From: Acidimicrobiia bacterium
GTDB lineage: Bacteria > Actinomycetota > Acidimicrobiia > Acidimicrobiales > Poriferisodalaceae
Reading direction: 5' to 3'
Assembly: GCA_022821985.1 (NCBI GenBank)
Contig: JAJECP010000037.1
Coordinates: 62,001 to 126,000, forward strand
DNA: 64,000 bases
Part shown: one piece after another, positions 25,947 to 35,376 of the stretch
Numbering within the stretch: position 1 is the stretch's first letter
Layout: each line of letters starts with the position of its first letter
Notes under the pieces: model-generated
Told to the model about the DNA's origin: nothing
Seen by the model: only the letters and a program-made list of their open reading frames with translations
Databases searched by the model: none
Program-made: the position numbers and the translations under genes

Positions 25947-26321
25947 GTGATCAGCGCCATCGCCCGCGTCGCGCTCGGCGTGCTGTTCCTGGTGTCGGGC
26001 GCGCTGAAGCTGCGCGACCCGTCATGGCCGGGCGCCGCCCGTGCAATGGGCGCACCCCGTTGGACCGTTCCGTTCATCGCTCCGGTCGAGATCGTGCTGG
26101 GGGCGGGGTTAGCGGCGGGAATTGCCGAGCCATGGCCGGCGTGGCTGGCGCTCGGGCTGCTGGTTGTATTCACCGCAGCCTTGGCGCGGGTGCTGCAGCG
26201 CCCGCGTGAGAAGCGCCCCGCCTGCGCGTGCTTCGGCCGCTGGTCGTCCAAACCCGTCGGCGCCGGTTCGCTGCTGCGCAACGGCCTGCTGGCCGCACTC
26301 GCTGTGCTTGCACTGATCTAG
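25947..26321 (+). CDS. MauE/DoxX-like membrane protein
   Basis: A 124-residue protein with about four membrane helices, starting I-S-A-I-A-R-V-A-L-G-V-L-F-L-V-S-G-A-L-K-L. The C-A-C-F-G-R segment between helices three and four is the conserved feature of MauE-like proteins, which are linked to disulfide or thiol chemistry during maturation of exported proteins. The GTG start follows a 44-nt duplicated copy of its own 5' end. Its partner and substrate are unknown. Confidence 0.72.
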   Translation: MISAIARVALGVLFLVSGALKLRDPSWPGAARAMGAPRWTVPFIAPVEIVLGAGLAAGIAEPWPAWLALGLLVVFTAALARVLQRPREKRPACACFGRWSSKPVGAGSLLRNGLLAALAVLALI

Positions 26322-26330
26322 GCCGTCTCT

Positions 26331-26388
26331 GCCACCCGTGCTGTCTGCGCGTGGCTTACGCCACCCGTGCTGTCTGCGCGTGGCTTAG
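26331..26388 (+). repeat. Two tandem 29-nt units carrying GTGGC hairpins
   Basis: Units at 26331 and 26360 share gccacccgtgctgtctgcgc and then gtggctta. The hairpin stems are 5 bp in the first unit (26351-26364) and 7 bp in the second (26378-26395). Confidence 0.7.
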
Positions 26389-26395
26389 GCCACGC
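26378..26395. terminator. Hairpin GCGTGGC-TTAG-GCCACGC, probable terminator between convergent genes
   Basis: A perfect 7-bp stem lying between the MauE-like gene and the S9 peptidase. The S9 stop codon (TAA, minus strand) is in the hairpin loop. The stem is symmetrical and could act in both directions. Confidence 0.5.
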
Positions 26396-28592
26396 CGAGC
26401 ACATCACAGATGAACGCCAGGATGAACGCCTCATCGCGCCAGGCGTCGTAGCGGCCTGAGGGTCCGCCGTGGCCGGCGCCCATCTCGGTGCGCAACAGGA
26501 TCGGCTCGGTCGAAGTGGTCGTCGCCCGCAGTTTGGCCACCCACTTGGCAGGCTCCCAGTACTGCACCCGCGGATCAGTCAGCCCAGCGGTGACCAGCAG
26601 AGCTGGGTGGTCGGCCGGCTCGACATTCTCGTAGGGCGCATATGACCGGATCGTCTCGAACGCCGCCGGGTCGGTCGGGTCGCCCCACTCGTCGTACTCG
26701 GTGACAGTCAAGGGGATGGCCGGGTCGAGCATCGTGTTCAACACGTCGACGAAGGGCACCTCGGCTACCACCCCGCAGAACAGCTCCGGGTGGCGGTTCA
26801 CCATCGCCCCCATGAGCAGGCCGCCGGCGCTGCCGCCCCGGGCGCAGATCCGGTGGGGGTTCGCCCATCGGGCCGCAGCCAAGTGTCGGGCGCAGGCCGC
26901 GAAGTCGTCGAAGGTGTTTTGCTTGTTGGCGAGCTTGCCGCCCTCGTACCAGGCCCGTCCCAACTCGCCGCCGCCGCGCACGTGGGCCATGGCGAACAGC
27001 ACGCCCCGATCCAGCAGCGACAGCCGGGCCGTCGAGAACGACGCCGGCATGCCGATCTCGTAGGCCCCGTAGCCGTAGAGCAGGCAGGGCGCTGGCCAGC
27101 TCACTGCGCTGGGCTTCCACACCAGGCTGATCGGCACCGCCGTGCCGTCGGGCGCCGTGGCGGTGATGCGCTCGGTGGTGTACGCCGTCAGGTCGACATC
27201 GCCGAGCACCGGCAGCTGGTCGAGCAGTTCTCGCTCGCCGCTGTCTAAGTCGAGCTCGAAGATCGACGGCGGCGTCACCATCGACGTGTAGCCGAATCGG
27301 TAGCGGCGGGTGTCGAATTCGGCATTCGCCCCGCCGCCGGCCTCGTAGACCGGCTCTGGCATCTCGATCTCAAATGCAGGGCCAAGCTCGCCCGGGTTCG
27401 CATCGCCGCGTCCGTCGGTGCCGGTACCTGAAGTGCCGACACCGGCACCGTTCGGGCTCAACCCGCTCGGCTGGGCATCACGAGTGTCATGAACCCGCAG
27501 CCGGACCAGACCGTCCTGGCGCTCGTGGACAACCACGAAGTCCTGGAAGCAGTCCAAGCCGTCGATGCGGATGCCTTCGCGCGCGCCAATCAGCTCGCGC
27601 CACGTGCTGTCGTGCCCGGGGGGAGCGCCCTCTACCGGTGCGTCGCCTGCGGCCGGGGTGCTGCCTTCGCTCGGCACGGGCGCCTCGACCAGCCGGAAGT
27701 CCAGAGCGCCGTCGTTGGTGACGATGAGCAACCGCTCGCCCTGGTGGTCGAGGCCGTACTCGATACCTGCCCGCCGCTCACGCACGAGCAATGGCTCTGA
27801 AGCGGGCCGATCGGCGTCCACCAGCCGGTGCTCCGACGTGATCTTCGACTGCGAACCGATCACCACGAAGCGTTCGCTGCTGGTGGCCCCCACGCCCACC
27901 CAGAACCGCTCATCGTCTTCTCGGTAGGCCTCGACATCGCCGGCGGGGTCGGTGCCTACGGCATGGCGGATGACCCGGTTTGGGCGCTGGGCGTCGTCGG
28001 TGCGCACGGCGAACAGCGTCGAGTTGTCGTTGGCCCACACCAGCCCGTAGCTGAGCTCGCTCAGCCCACATCCCGGCGCGGGCACGTCGGGGCCGTCCAG
28101 CACCTCACCGGTCGCGATGTCGACCACCGTCAGCGTGTACTTCTCGTCGCCCTCGGTGTCGGTGGTGTAGGCGAGCAGGCGGTGATCGGGGCTGACGGCC
28201 AGGTCGCCGACGGCGAAGTACTCGTGGCCCTCGGCCAACTCGTTCTCGTCGAGCAGCACCACCTCGTCATCGTCGGTGCCGCCCCGGGGGCGCCTCACAT
28301 GGATGACGTACTGCAACCCCTCCACGGTGCGAGCCCGGTATTCCCAGTCGTCCTTCGGCGTCGGCAACGACTGGTGGGTTTCCTTGGTGCGGGCCTTGAT
28401 CTCGCCGAAGATCTGCTCCCGAAGATCCGCCAGGTGGACAGTCGCGGCTTCCGTATAGGCATTCTCGGCCTCGAGATACTCCCGCACCGAGGGGTCGTCC
28501 CGGTCGCGCAGCCAGTGCCAGGGGTCGTCGGTCTCAGTGCCGTGAATGCGCCGCACGTGCGGTCGCTGCGGTGCCACCGGAGCCTGCGTCAT
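26385..28592 (-). CDS. S9 family prolyl oligopeptidase (oligopeptidase B type)
   Basis: A 735-residue cytosolic serine peptidase with an N-terminal beta-propeller and C-terminal alpha/beta-hydrolase domain. The nucleophile lies in A-R-G-G-S-A-G-G-L-L, the Asp region is T-D-P-R-V-Q-Y-W-E-P, and the His is in M-G-A-G-H-G-G. The start D-P-W-H-W-L-R-D-R-D-D-P is typical. Two low-complexity insertions rich in Pro/Gly/Ala/Thr interrupt the propeller (about residues 315-340 and 375-405). It hydrolyses oligopeptides, probably after basic residues as in OpdB. A weaker -10 (TACGGT) lies 9 nt before the ATG. Confidence 0.9.
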   Translation of the reverse strand: MTQAPVAPQRPHVRRIHGTETDDPWHWLRDRDDPSVREYLEAENAYTEAATVHLADLREQIFGEIKARTKETHQSLPTPKDDWEYRARTVEGLQYVIHVRRPRGGTDDDEVVLLDENELAEGHEYFAVGDLAVSPDHRLLAYTTDTEGDEKYTLTVVDIATGEVLDGPDVPAPGCGLSELSYGLVWANDNSTLFAVRTDDAQRPNRVIRHAVGTDPAGDVEAYREDDERFWVGVGATSSERFVVIGSQSKITSEHRLVDADRPASEPLLVRERRAGIEYGLDHQGERLLIVTNDGALDFRLVEAPVPSEGSTPAAGDAPVEGAPPGHDSTWRELIGAREGIRIDGLDCFQDFVVVHERQDGLVRLRVHDTRDAQPSGLSPNGAGVGTSGTGTDGRGDANPGELGPAFEIEMPEPVYEAGGGANAEFDTRRYRFGYTSMVTPPSIFELDLDSGERELLDQLPVLGDVDLTAYTTERITATAPDGTAVPISLVWKPSAVSWPAPCLLYGYGAYEIGMPASFSTARLSLLDRGVLFAMAHVRGGGELGRAWYEGGKLANKQNTFDDFAACARHLAAARWANPHRICARGGSAGGLLMGAMVNRHPELFCGVVAEVPFVDVLNTMLDPAIPLTVTEYDEWGDPTDPAAFETIRSYAPYENVEPADHPALLVTAGLTDPRVQYWEPAKWVAKLRATTTSTEPILLRTEMGAGHGGPSGRYDAWRDEAFILAFICDVLGVA

Positions 28593-28653
28593 GGAGCCCG
28601 CACCGTACCGCCCGAGCTGCGTCGATCACTCCGTCAATTCGGAGGCTGACCAC

Positions 28654-28659
28654 TAGCGT
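28654..28659 (+). promoter_or_regulatory. -10 box TAGCGT, leaderless start of the gamma-CA-like gene
   Basis: TAGCGT ends 6 nt before the GTG at 28666. Confidence 0.6.
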
Positions 28660-28665
28660 GGCGGC

Positions 28666-29184
28666 GTGCCGATATATGCGCTTGGCGACCATGTGCCCGA
28701 CATCCACCCCGATGCCTTCGTGATGCCCGAGGCGATCATCATCGGGCGGGTGACGATCGGCCCAGAGGCGTCGATCTGGTCGGGCGCGGTGCTGCGTGGC
28801 GACGACAACGACATCGTCGTGGGGGCCGGCAGTTCGGTGCAGGACAATGCCGTGCTGCACGTCACAGAGGAATGGTCAACCACCGTGGGGGAGCGCTGCA
28901 CCATCGGCCACCTGGCGCACATCGAGGGCGGTGTGGTGCACGACGAGGCCCTGGTGGGCACCGGCGCAATCGTGCTGCACGACGCCGAGATCGGCGAGCG
29001 AGCGCTGGTCGGTGCCGGCGCCGTGGTGCCAGGCGGCATGAAAGTCCCGCCGGGCACCATCGCAGTGGGCACACCCGCCAAGATCCGCGAGGGCGTCGAC
29101 ACCGCCCCGCTCATCCTGCCCGGCGTGCAGAACTACCTCGACCGCCGAGTCCGCTACATGGGCGAACTCCGCCGCCTCGACTGA
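28666..29184 (+). CDS. Gamma carbonic anhydrase family protein with altered metal site
   Basis: A 172-residue left-handed beta-helix of hexapeptide repeats (I-I-I-G-R-V-T-I-G-P-E-A-S-I-W). Q-D-N-A-V-L-H supplies the first zinc-ligand His (65), and G-H in C-T-I-G-H-L-A-H supplies the second (82). The third ligand normally lies five residues later in a G-H-x-x-x-x-H-G pattern, but here that position is Glu87, while a His sits at 85. The protein may bind metal differently or be an acetyltransferase-like or structural relative. The end G-T-P-A-K-I-R-E is family-typical. Confidence 0.82.
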   Translation: MPIYALGDHVPDIHPDAFVMPEAIIIGRVTIGPEASIWSGAVLRGDDNDIVVGAGSSVQDNAVLHVTEEWSTTVGERCTIGHLAHIEGGVVHDEALVGTGAIVLHDAEIGERALVGAGAVVPGGMKVPPGTIAVGTPAKIREGVDTAPLILPGVQNYLDRRVRYMGELRRLD

Positions 29185-29239
29185 TCCCGCGCTTCGCTTC
29201 GCCCCGGTCGACAACCTGACGCGCTTCAAGCTGCGGCGG

Positions 29240-29245
29240 TAGCGT
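29240..29245 (+). promoter_or_regulatory. -10 box TAGCGT before the LLM gene at 29254
   Basis: TAGCGT ends 8 nt before the ATG at 29254, a near-leaderless start. Confidence 0.5.
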
Positions 29246-29253
29246 CACGGCCC

Positions 29254-30159
29254 ATGAGCATGGGAAGCATCGACTTGGGGCGTATCGGCATCTGGACGGG
29301 GGTGCTCGATGCACTGCCGTCCGCGCAGGGCGTGGAGTTCGTGGCCGAAGCCGAGGAACTCGGCTACGGGGCGTTCTGGATCCCCGAGGCCGTCGGGCGC
29401 GACCCGTTCGTGGCCGCCGCGCGGCTGCTGGAAGGCACCAGCACCATCAAGATCGCCACCGGCATCGCCAACATCTACGCCCGCGACCCCATGACGATGG
29501 CCAACACGCTGCGCACCATCGACGAAGCCCACCCCGGACGGTTCCTGCTGGGCCTCGGCGTCAGCCATCACCACCTCGTCGAGTACATCCGAAAGCACGA
29601 CTACTCCAAGCCGCTCAGCTACATGCGCGAGTACCTCGAGCGCATGGGCAAGGCCCGCTTCATGGCACACGGCCCCCAGGAGCTGCCCGAGATCGTGCTG
29701 GCTGCGCTCGGCCCGAAGATGCTGGAGCTGTCGGCCACCGCAACTGCCGGCGCCCACCCCTATTTCGTACCGCCTGAGCACACGGCAGTGGCCCGCGACA
29801 CCATGGGCCCCGACGCGGCGCTGTATCCCGAGCAGATGGCCATTCTCGACACGAATGCCGACTCGGCCCGTGCGCTGGCCCGCAAGAACATGGCCATCTA
29901 TCTGGGTCTGCCGAACTACGCCAACAACCTGCTGCGGCTGGGCTTCACCCAAGCCGACATCGACGGCGGCCCCGACGGGGGACCGTCCGACAAGCTGGTC
30001 GACGCCATCGTGGCTTGGGGCACCGAAGACGACGTCAAGGCCCGTGTGGACGCCCACTTCGACGCCGGCGCCGACCACGTCTGTGTGCAGGTCCTGGCCG
30101 ACGACCCCCCAGCCGCATTCGACGGCTGGCGCCGCCTCGCCCCCGCCTTGATCAGCTGA
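29254..30159 (+). CDS. LLM class F420-dependent oxidoreductase (TIGR03620-like)
   Basis: A 301-residue luciferase-like protein. I-G-I-W-T-G-V-L-D opens the barrel, then A-E-E-L-G-Y-G-A-F-W-I-P-E, K-I-A-T-G-I-A-N-I-Y-A-R-D, H-P-G-R-F-L-L-G-L-G-V-S-H-H and A-G-A-D-H-V-C-V-Q-V. The pattern G-V-S-H plus the Tyr-rich later segment resembles the TIGR03620 group of predicted F420 enzymes. The substrate is unknown. An alternative ATG two codons later is possible. Confidence 0.85.
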   Translation: MSMGSIDLGRIGIWTGVLDALPSAQGVEFVAEAEELGYGAFWIPEAVGRDPFVAAARLLEGTSTIKIATGIANIYARDPMTMANTLRTIDEAHPGRFLLGLGVSHHHLVEYIRKHDYSKPLSYMREYLERMGKARFMAHGPQELPEIVLAALGPKMLELSATATAGAHPYFVPPEHTAVARDTMGPDAALYPEQMAILDTNADSARALARKNMAIYLGLPNYANNLLRLGFTQADIDGGPDGGPSDKLVDAIVAWGTEDDVKARVDAHFDAGADHVCVQVLADDPPAAFDGWRRLAPALIS

Positions 30160-30205
30160 CCGCTCCGCGCCGCGCCCTGCACTCGGACCCCGACGGGGGC
30201 GGCGT

Positions 30206-30211
30206 TAGGCT
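30206..30211 (+). promoter_or_regulatory. -10 box TAGGCT, leaderless start of sufB
   Basis: TAGGCT ends 6 nt before the GTG at 30218 and probably drives the plus-strand suf region. Confidence 0.6.
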
Positions 30212-30217
30212 GAGGTT

Positions 30218-31629
<1,412 letters not shown>

Positions 31630-31630
<1 letters not shown>

Positions 31631-32700
31631 TGCGCAGTCCAAAAGACTTCTTCGCCCCGCTGGCGCTCGGGGCGCCTGCTCCGCTGCGCGAGGTCCCCTT
31701 CCGGCCGTCTCGCATGATCCACTTCTTCGACCCGTCGAATGAGCGGATGCGGGCCAAGGTGCCCGACATCGCCCCCACCGTGGATGTGCTGCTCGGCAAC
31801 CTCGAAGACGCCGTGTCGGCCGACAGCAAGGACGCTGCGCGGGCCGGGCTGATCGAGGTGGGCAAGGCGTGGGAGCGCGGTCACACGCAGCTGTGGACCC
31901 GGGTGAACAGCCTCGACTCGCCGTGGTTCCTCGACGATGTCTGGGCGCTGTGCCACGAGATCGGCGACAAGCTCGACGTGATCATGGTGCCCAAGGTGGA
32001 AGGCCCCGAAGACATTCACTACGTGGACCGGCTGCTGGCTCAGCTTGAAGCCCGGGTGGGCATCGAGCAGCCGCTGCTGGTGCATGCGATCCTCGAGACG
32101 GCTCGCGGCGTGGCCAACGTGGAGTCGATCTGCCTGGCCAGCCCTCGCATGCAGGGGCTGTCGCTGGGGCCTGCCGACCTGGCCGCCGACCGCCGCATGA
32201 AGACCACCCGGGTGGGCGGCGGGCACCCCGGCTATCTCGTGCGCACCGATCCGGTGCCCGAGGGAGACGGCGACGCAGGCGACGGCGCTCGCACTGCCTT
32301 CCAGCAGGATCTGTGGCACTACACGCTGGCCCGCATGGTGGACGCCTGCGGCACCGCAGGGATCCTGCCCTACTACGGGCCGTTCGGCGACATCGCCGAC
32401 CCCGTCGGCTGCGAGGACCAATTCCGCAACGCCTACCTGCTGGGCTGCGTGGGCGCGTGGAGCCTGCATCCCAGCCAGATCGCCATCGCCAAGCGGGTGT
32501 TCAGCCCCGAGCCAGCCGAGGTGGCGTGGGCGCAGCGGGTGGTGACCGAGATGGGCGACGGCACCGGCGCCGTGATGATCGACGGCAAGATGCAGGACGA
32601 CGCCACGGTGAAGCAGTGCCGGGTGGTGCTGCAGCTCGCTCGTGACCTGTCGGCGGCCGACCCTGAGCTGGCCGCCGCCTACGGCCTCGAGACTGCCTGA
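31630..32700 (+). CDS. HpcH/HpaI (CitE-like) CoA-ester lyase, malyl-CoA/citramalyl-CoA lyase type
   Basis: A 356-residue TIM-barrel lyase. Blocks are N-L-E-D-A-V (metal/CoA-binding Glu), [39 protein letters not shown] and V-M-I-D-G-K-M. These suit enzymes that reversibly split (S)-malyl- or citramalyl-CoA into acetyl-CoA and glyoxylate or pyruvate. The ATG at 31630 lies inside the sufB stop, and earlier in-frame starts fall within sufB. A second CitE-like gene follows after 17 nt. Confidence 0.85.
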
Positions 32701-32717
32701 GAGAGTCTGGACGCCAT

Positions 32718-33593
32718 ATGAGCGCTGTCGCCGCCAGCCCCCGCCCGCGCCGATCGGTGCTCTACATGCCGGCGGCCAACGCCCGGGCGCTGGAGAAGGC
32801 CAAGAGCATCGGCGCGGATGCGCTCATCTTCGATCTCGAGGATGCGGTGGCGCCCGATGCCAAGGAAGCCGCCCGCGAGGGCGCGTGCGCCGCCGCATCA
32901 TCGGGCGAGTACGGCTACCGCGAGCTGACCATCCGCTGCAACGGTCTCGACACCCCGTGGGGTCGCGACGACATCAGGGCCGCGGGTGCAGCAGCTCCCT
33001 CGGCCGTCGTCATCCCCAAGGTGTCGAGCGCTGCACATCTCGCTGCCGTGTCCGACCTGCTCGACACCGCGGGCGCCCCCGACTCGGTGCGCATCTGGGC
33101 AATGATCGAGACACCGGCGGGCATTGCCCATGCCCGCGAGATCGCCGGCTTCGAGCGGACCGAAGCGGTAGTCATGGGCACCAACGACATGGCCAAGGAA
33201 CTGCACGCCACCATCACGCCCGACCGAGCTGCTCTGGTGCCGCACCTCGCGACCTGCTTGGTGGCTGCCCGGGAGGCCGGCGTCACCGCCCTCGACGGTG
33301 TCTACAACGACATCCGCGACGCCGACGGACTTGCGGCCGTGTGCCGCCAAGGCGCCGACCTGGGCTTCGACGGCAAGACGCTGATCCACCCCAGCCAGGT
33401 CGACCCCGCCAACGGAGCCTTCTCGCCGAGCCTCGACGAGCTCGACTTCCACCGCCAGGTGATCGAGGCATTCGAGGCGGCGGTGGCAGATGGCCGCGGG
33501 GTCGTCACCGTGGACGGCAAGATGGTCGAGAATCTTCATGTTGACGAGGCTCGGCGGGCCATAGCGCTGGCCGAGGCGATTTCGCAGCGCTGA
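32718..33593 (+). CDS. CitE-like HpcH/HpaI CoA-ester lyase
   Basis: A 291-residue lyase of the citrate-lyase beta-like group. It has R-S-V-L-Y-M-P-A-A-N, L-I-F-D-L-E-D-A-V-A-P, V-V-I-P-K-V, I-W-A-M-I-E-T-P-A-G, M-G-T-N-D-M, G-K-T-L-I-H-P-S-Q and V-D-G-K-M-V-E. It is shorter than the preceding paralogue and only distantly similar. Likely a citramalyl-CoA or malyl-CoA lyase. The pair may be two lyases of one pathway or one heteromeric enzyme. Confidence 0.85.
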   Translation: MSAVAASPRPRRSVLYMPAANARALEKAKSIGADALIFDLEDAVAPDAKEAAREGACAAASSGEYGYRELTIRCNGLDTPWGRDDIRAAGAAAPSAVVIPKVSSAAHLAAVSDLLDTAGAPDSVRIWAMIETPAGIAHAREIAGFERTEAVVMGTNDMAKELHATITPDRAALVPHLATCLVAAREAGVTALDGVYNDIRDADGLAAVCRQGADLGFDGKTLIHPSQVDPANGAFSPSLDELDFHRQVIEAFEAAVADGRGVVTVDGKMVENLHVDEARRAIALAEAISQR

Positions 33594-33607
33594 AGGAGGC
33601 GACTGCC

Positions 33608-34021
33608 ATGCCGATGCGGACCAACTGTCGCCACTACGAGAGCCGGTCCTACCCCAACGGCGACACCGTGCGGAAGTGCAACCTCGACTTGGCCCCCGAG
33701 GCCCCGTGGCGCTGCCCCGAAGACTGTCCGTCGTATTCGCCCCGACGGCTTGACGCCGGCTGGCAGCACGGCTCGCTGGGTGTACGCAACTTCGCCACCG
33801 AGCCCGAGAGCATCGGCGTGGATGAGTCCATCGGCGACCTCCTCGACGCTGCCGAGGACATCCTGAACGAGGCCGGTCCGCGAATCCTCGAAGAGGTTGC
33901 CGCGGAACAGTCCCGGCGCAAGGGCATCCGCATCAGGTCCAAGAATCGCAAGGCTGCCCGCAAGGCAAAGCGTGTGAAGCGTCGTTCGGACCGCGACGAC
34001 CGCAAAGACGGCGAGGTTTGA
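33608..34021 (+). CDS. Cys-rich hypothetical protein in the suf cluster
   Basis: A 137-residue protein with no recognised family. The N-terminal 40 residues carry Cys7 (with His9), Cys24, Cys36 and Cys40 in C-R-H, K-C-N and C-P-E-D-C, a spacing that could bind zinc or an Fe-S cluster. Residues about 70-100 are acidic and helical, and the last 35 residues are strongly basic (Lys/Arg-rich), suggesting nucleic-acid or ribosome contact. The ATG follows a GGAGGCG site. Position between the lyases and sufD suggests cotranscription. Confidence 0.65.
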   Translation: MPMRTNCRHYESRSYPNGDTVRKCNLDLAPEAPWRCPEDCPSYSPRRLDAGWQHGSLGVRNFATEPESIGVDESIGDLLDAAEDILNEAGPRILEEVAAEQSRRKGIRIRSKNRKAARKAKRVKRRSDRDDRKDGEV

Positions 34022-34051
34022 TCAAGCCCTAGGCCCTGACGGGCGCGCCGG

Positions 34052-34057
34052 TAGCCT
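34052..34057 (+). promoter_or_regulatory. -10 box TAGCCT, leaderless start of sufD
   Basis: TAGCCT ends 7 nt before the GTG at 34065, so sufD has its own promoter. Confidence 0.6.
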
Positions 34058-34064
34058 CCGCAGC

Positions 34065-35315
34065 GTGTTCAGCCCCGACCTCGTCGACGCGCTCGACGGT
34101 TCCGACGCGTTGGCCAAGCGGCGCCGCGCGGCAGCGGATCGGGCAGTCGCGACGGGCCAGCCGTCGTTCACCGAAGAGGTGTGGCGCTACACCCCGATCG
34201 ACGATCTCGACCCGGCGCGATATGCCGTCGCGGCGCCGGGCGGCACCGCCGGACCGATGGGCCTGATGAGCGGTGTCGACGACGGCGCCGCAGCGGTCGT
34301 ACACATCGCCAACGGTGCAGTCCTCGACGTGTCGGTGCGAGCCGACGGTGTCCGCGTCGACACGCTCGGCAGCGGAGCCGACGACTTGATCGGCACGGTG
34401 GCGCCCGAGGGGCCGGATGTCTTCGGCGACTGGAACCTCGCACTCGCCTCGGCTCCGGTGGTGGTCAGCATCGATCCGAAGGCGGTGCTGACCGATCCCA
34501 TCGTGGTGCACGTCCACACCGACGTCGACGGGCTGGCATGGTTCCCTCGACTCGTCGTGATGGCTGGCCGCACCAGCCAGGCCACCGTGATCGAGCACCA
34601 CACCGGCGGGAACACACCCGCACTCATCTGCCCGCTCACCGAGCTGAGCGTGGGCGACGGCGCGCATCTCGGCCACGTCACCGTGCAGGAACTCGGCGAC
34701 GCCGCCTGGCAGATCGCCAACCTCTGCGCAGACGCAGGCCGCGACGCCAACCTGAGGATCGGTCATGTGGCGATGGGCGGCGACTACGCACGGGCTCGCA
34801 TCGGAATCGACATGACCGGCCGCGGCGGCCACAGCGAGATCGACGCCGTGTACTTCGGCCGTGGCACCTCCACGCTCGACTTTCGCACGTTCCAGACCCA
34901 CGTGGCACCGCACACCACATCTGACCTGCTGTTCAAGGGGGCGGTCGACGATTACGCCCGGGCCGTCTACACCGGGCTGATCCGCATCGAGGCCGACGCC
35001 TCGAACGTCCAGGCCGATCAAACCAACCGGAACCTGAAGCTGTCGCCGAATGCGTGGGCCGAGTCGGTGCCGAACCTCGAGATCGAGAACAGCGACGTGC
35101 AGTGCAGCCACGCCTCGTCGATCGGCCCGGTCGACGCCGACCAGCGCTTCTACCTCGAGAGCCGGGGCGTGCCGACTGACGTTGCCGAGGCGCTCGTGGT
35201 GCGCGGCTTCTTCGACGAGGTGCTCGATGCGCTGCCGTCTGAGCAGATCTCGGCGTCGGTGCGCCAGCGCATCGACGAGCTGGTGTCGGACGCCGACTTC
35301 ACGGCGGCGCTGTGA
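34065..35315 (+). CDS. sufD: Fe-S cluster assembly protein SufD
   Basis: A 416-residue SufB/SufD-type beta-helix protein. E-E-V-W-R-Y-T-P-I-D-D-L near the start, V-Y-F-G-R-G-T-S-T-L-D-F-R-T, S-D-L-L-F-K-G-A-V-D-D, D-V-Q-C-S-H-A-S-S-I-G-P-V-D and F-Y-L-E-S-R-G are the standard SufD blocks. It pairs with SufB and SufC. The stop overlaps the first of two tandem 29-nt start cassettes. Confidence 0.93.
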   Translation: MFSPDLVDALDGSDALAKRRRAAADRAVATGQPSFTEEVWRYTPIDDLDPARYAVAAPGGTAGPMGLMSGVDDGAAAVVHIANGAVLDVSVRADGVRVDTLGSGADDLIGTVAPEGPDVFGDWNLALASAPVVVSIDPKAVLTDPIVVHVHTDVDGLAWFPRLVVMAGRTSQATVIEHHTGGNTPALICPLTELSVGDGAHLGHVTVQELGDAAWQIANLCADAGRDANLRIGHVAMGGDYARARIGIDMTGRGGHSEIDAVYFGRGTSTLDFRTFQTHVAPHTTSDLLFKGAVDDYARAVYTGLIRIEADASNVQADQTNRNLKLSPNAWAESVPNLEIENSDVQCSHASSIGPVDADQRFYLESRGVPTDVAEALVVRGFFDEVLDALPSEQISASVRQRIDELVSDADFTAAL

Positions 35316-35347
35316 TGAGCACGACCGCCATGGAGGCGGTGCGATGA
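35315..35347 (+). CDS. Coupled mini-ORF 1 (10 codons) in a tandem start cassette
   Basis: ATG at 35315 overlaps the sufD stop, reads M-S-T-T-A-M-E-A-V-R and stops in an ATGA overlap with the next mini-ORF. It contains GGAGG placed to serve the next ATG. It may be a non-functional remnant of a duplicated start or a coupling device. Confidence 0.35.
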   Translation: MSTTAMEAVR

Positions 35348-35376
35348 GCTCGACCGCCATGGAGGCGCTGCGATGA
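35344..35376 (+). CDS. Coupled mini-ORF 2 (10 codons) in a tandem start cassette
   Basis: Reads M-S-S-T-A-M-E-A-L-R, differing from mini-ORF 1 at two residues. Its stop overlaps the ATG of the Rieske gene (ATGA), so ribosomes could pass from sufD through both mini-ORFs to the Rieske gene. Confidence 0.35.
   Translation: MSSTAMEALR

Larger units (their letters stand above)
35315..35376 (+). repeat. Tandem 29-nt translation-initiation repeat
   Basis: Units beginning at ATG 35315 and 35344 share atgagc, then cgaccgccatggaggcg and tgcg. The third ATG, at 35373, starts the Rieske gene. Period 29 nt. Confidence 0.75.

Noticed and set aside
26331-26388. Possible CRISPR because of two 29-nt repeats
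   Set aside because: The units are directly adjacent without spacers, only two exist, and no cas gene is nearby.
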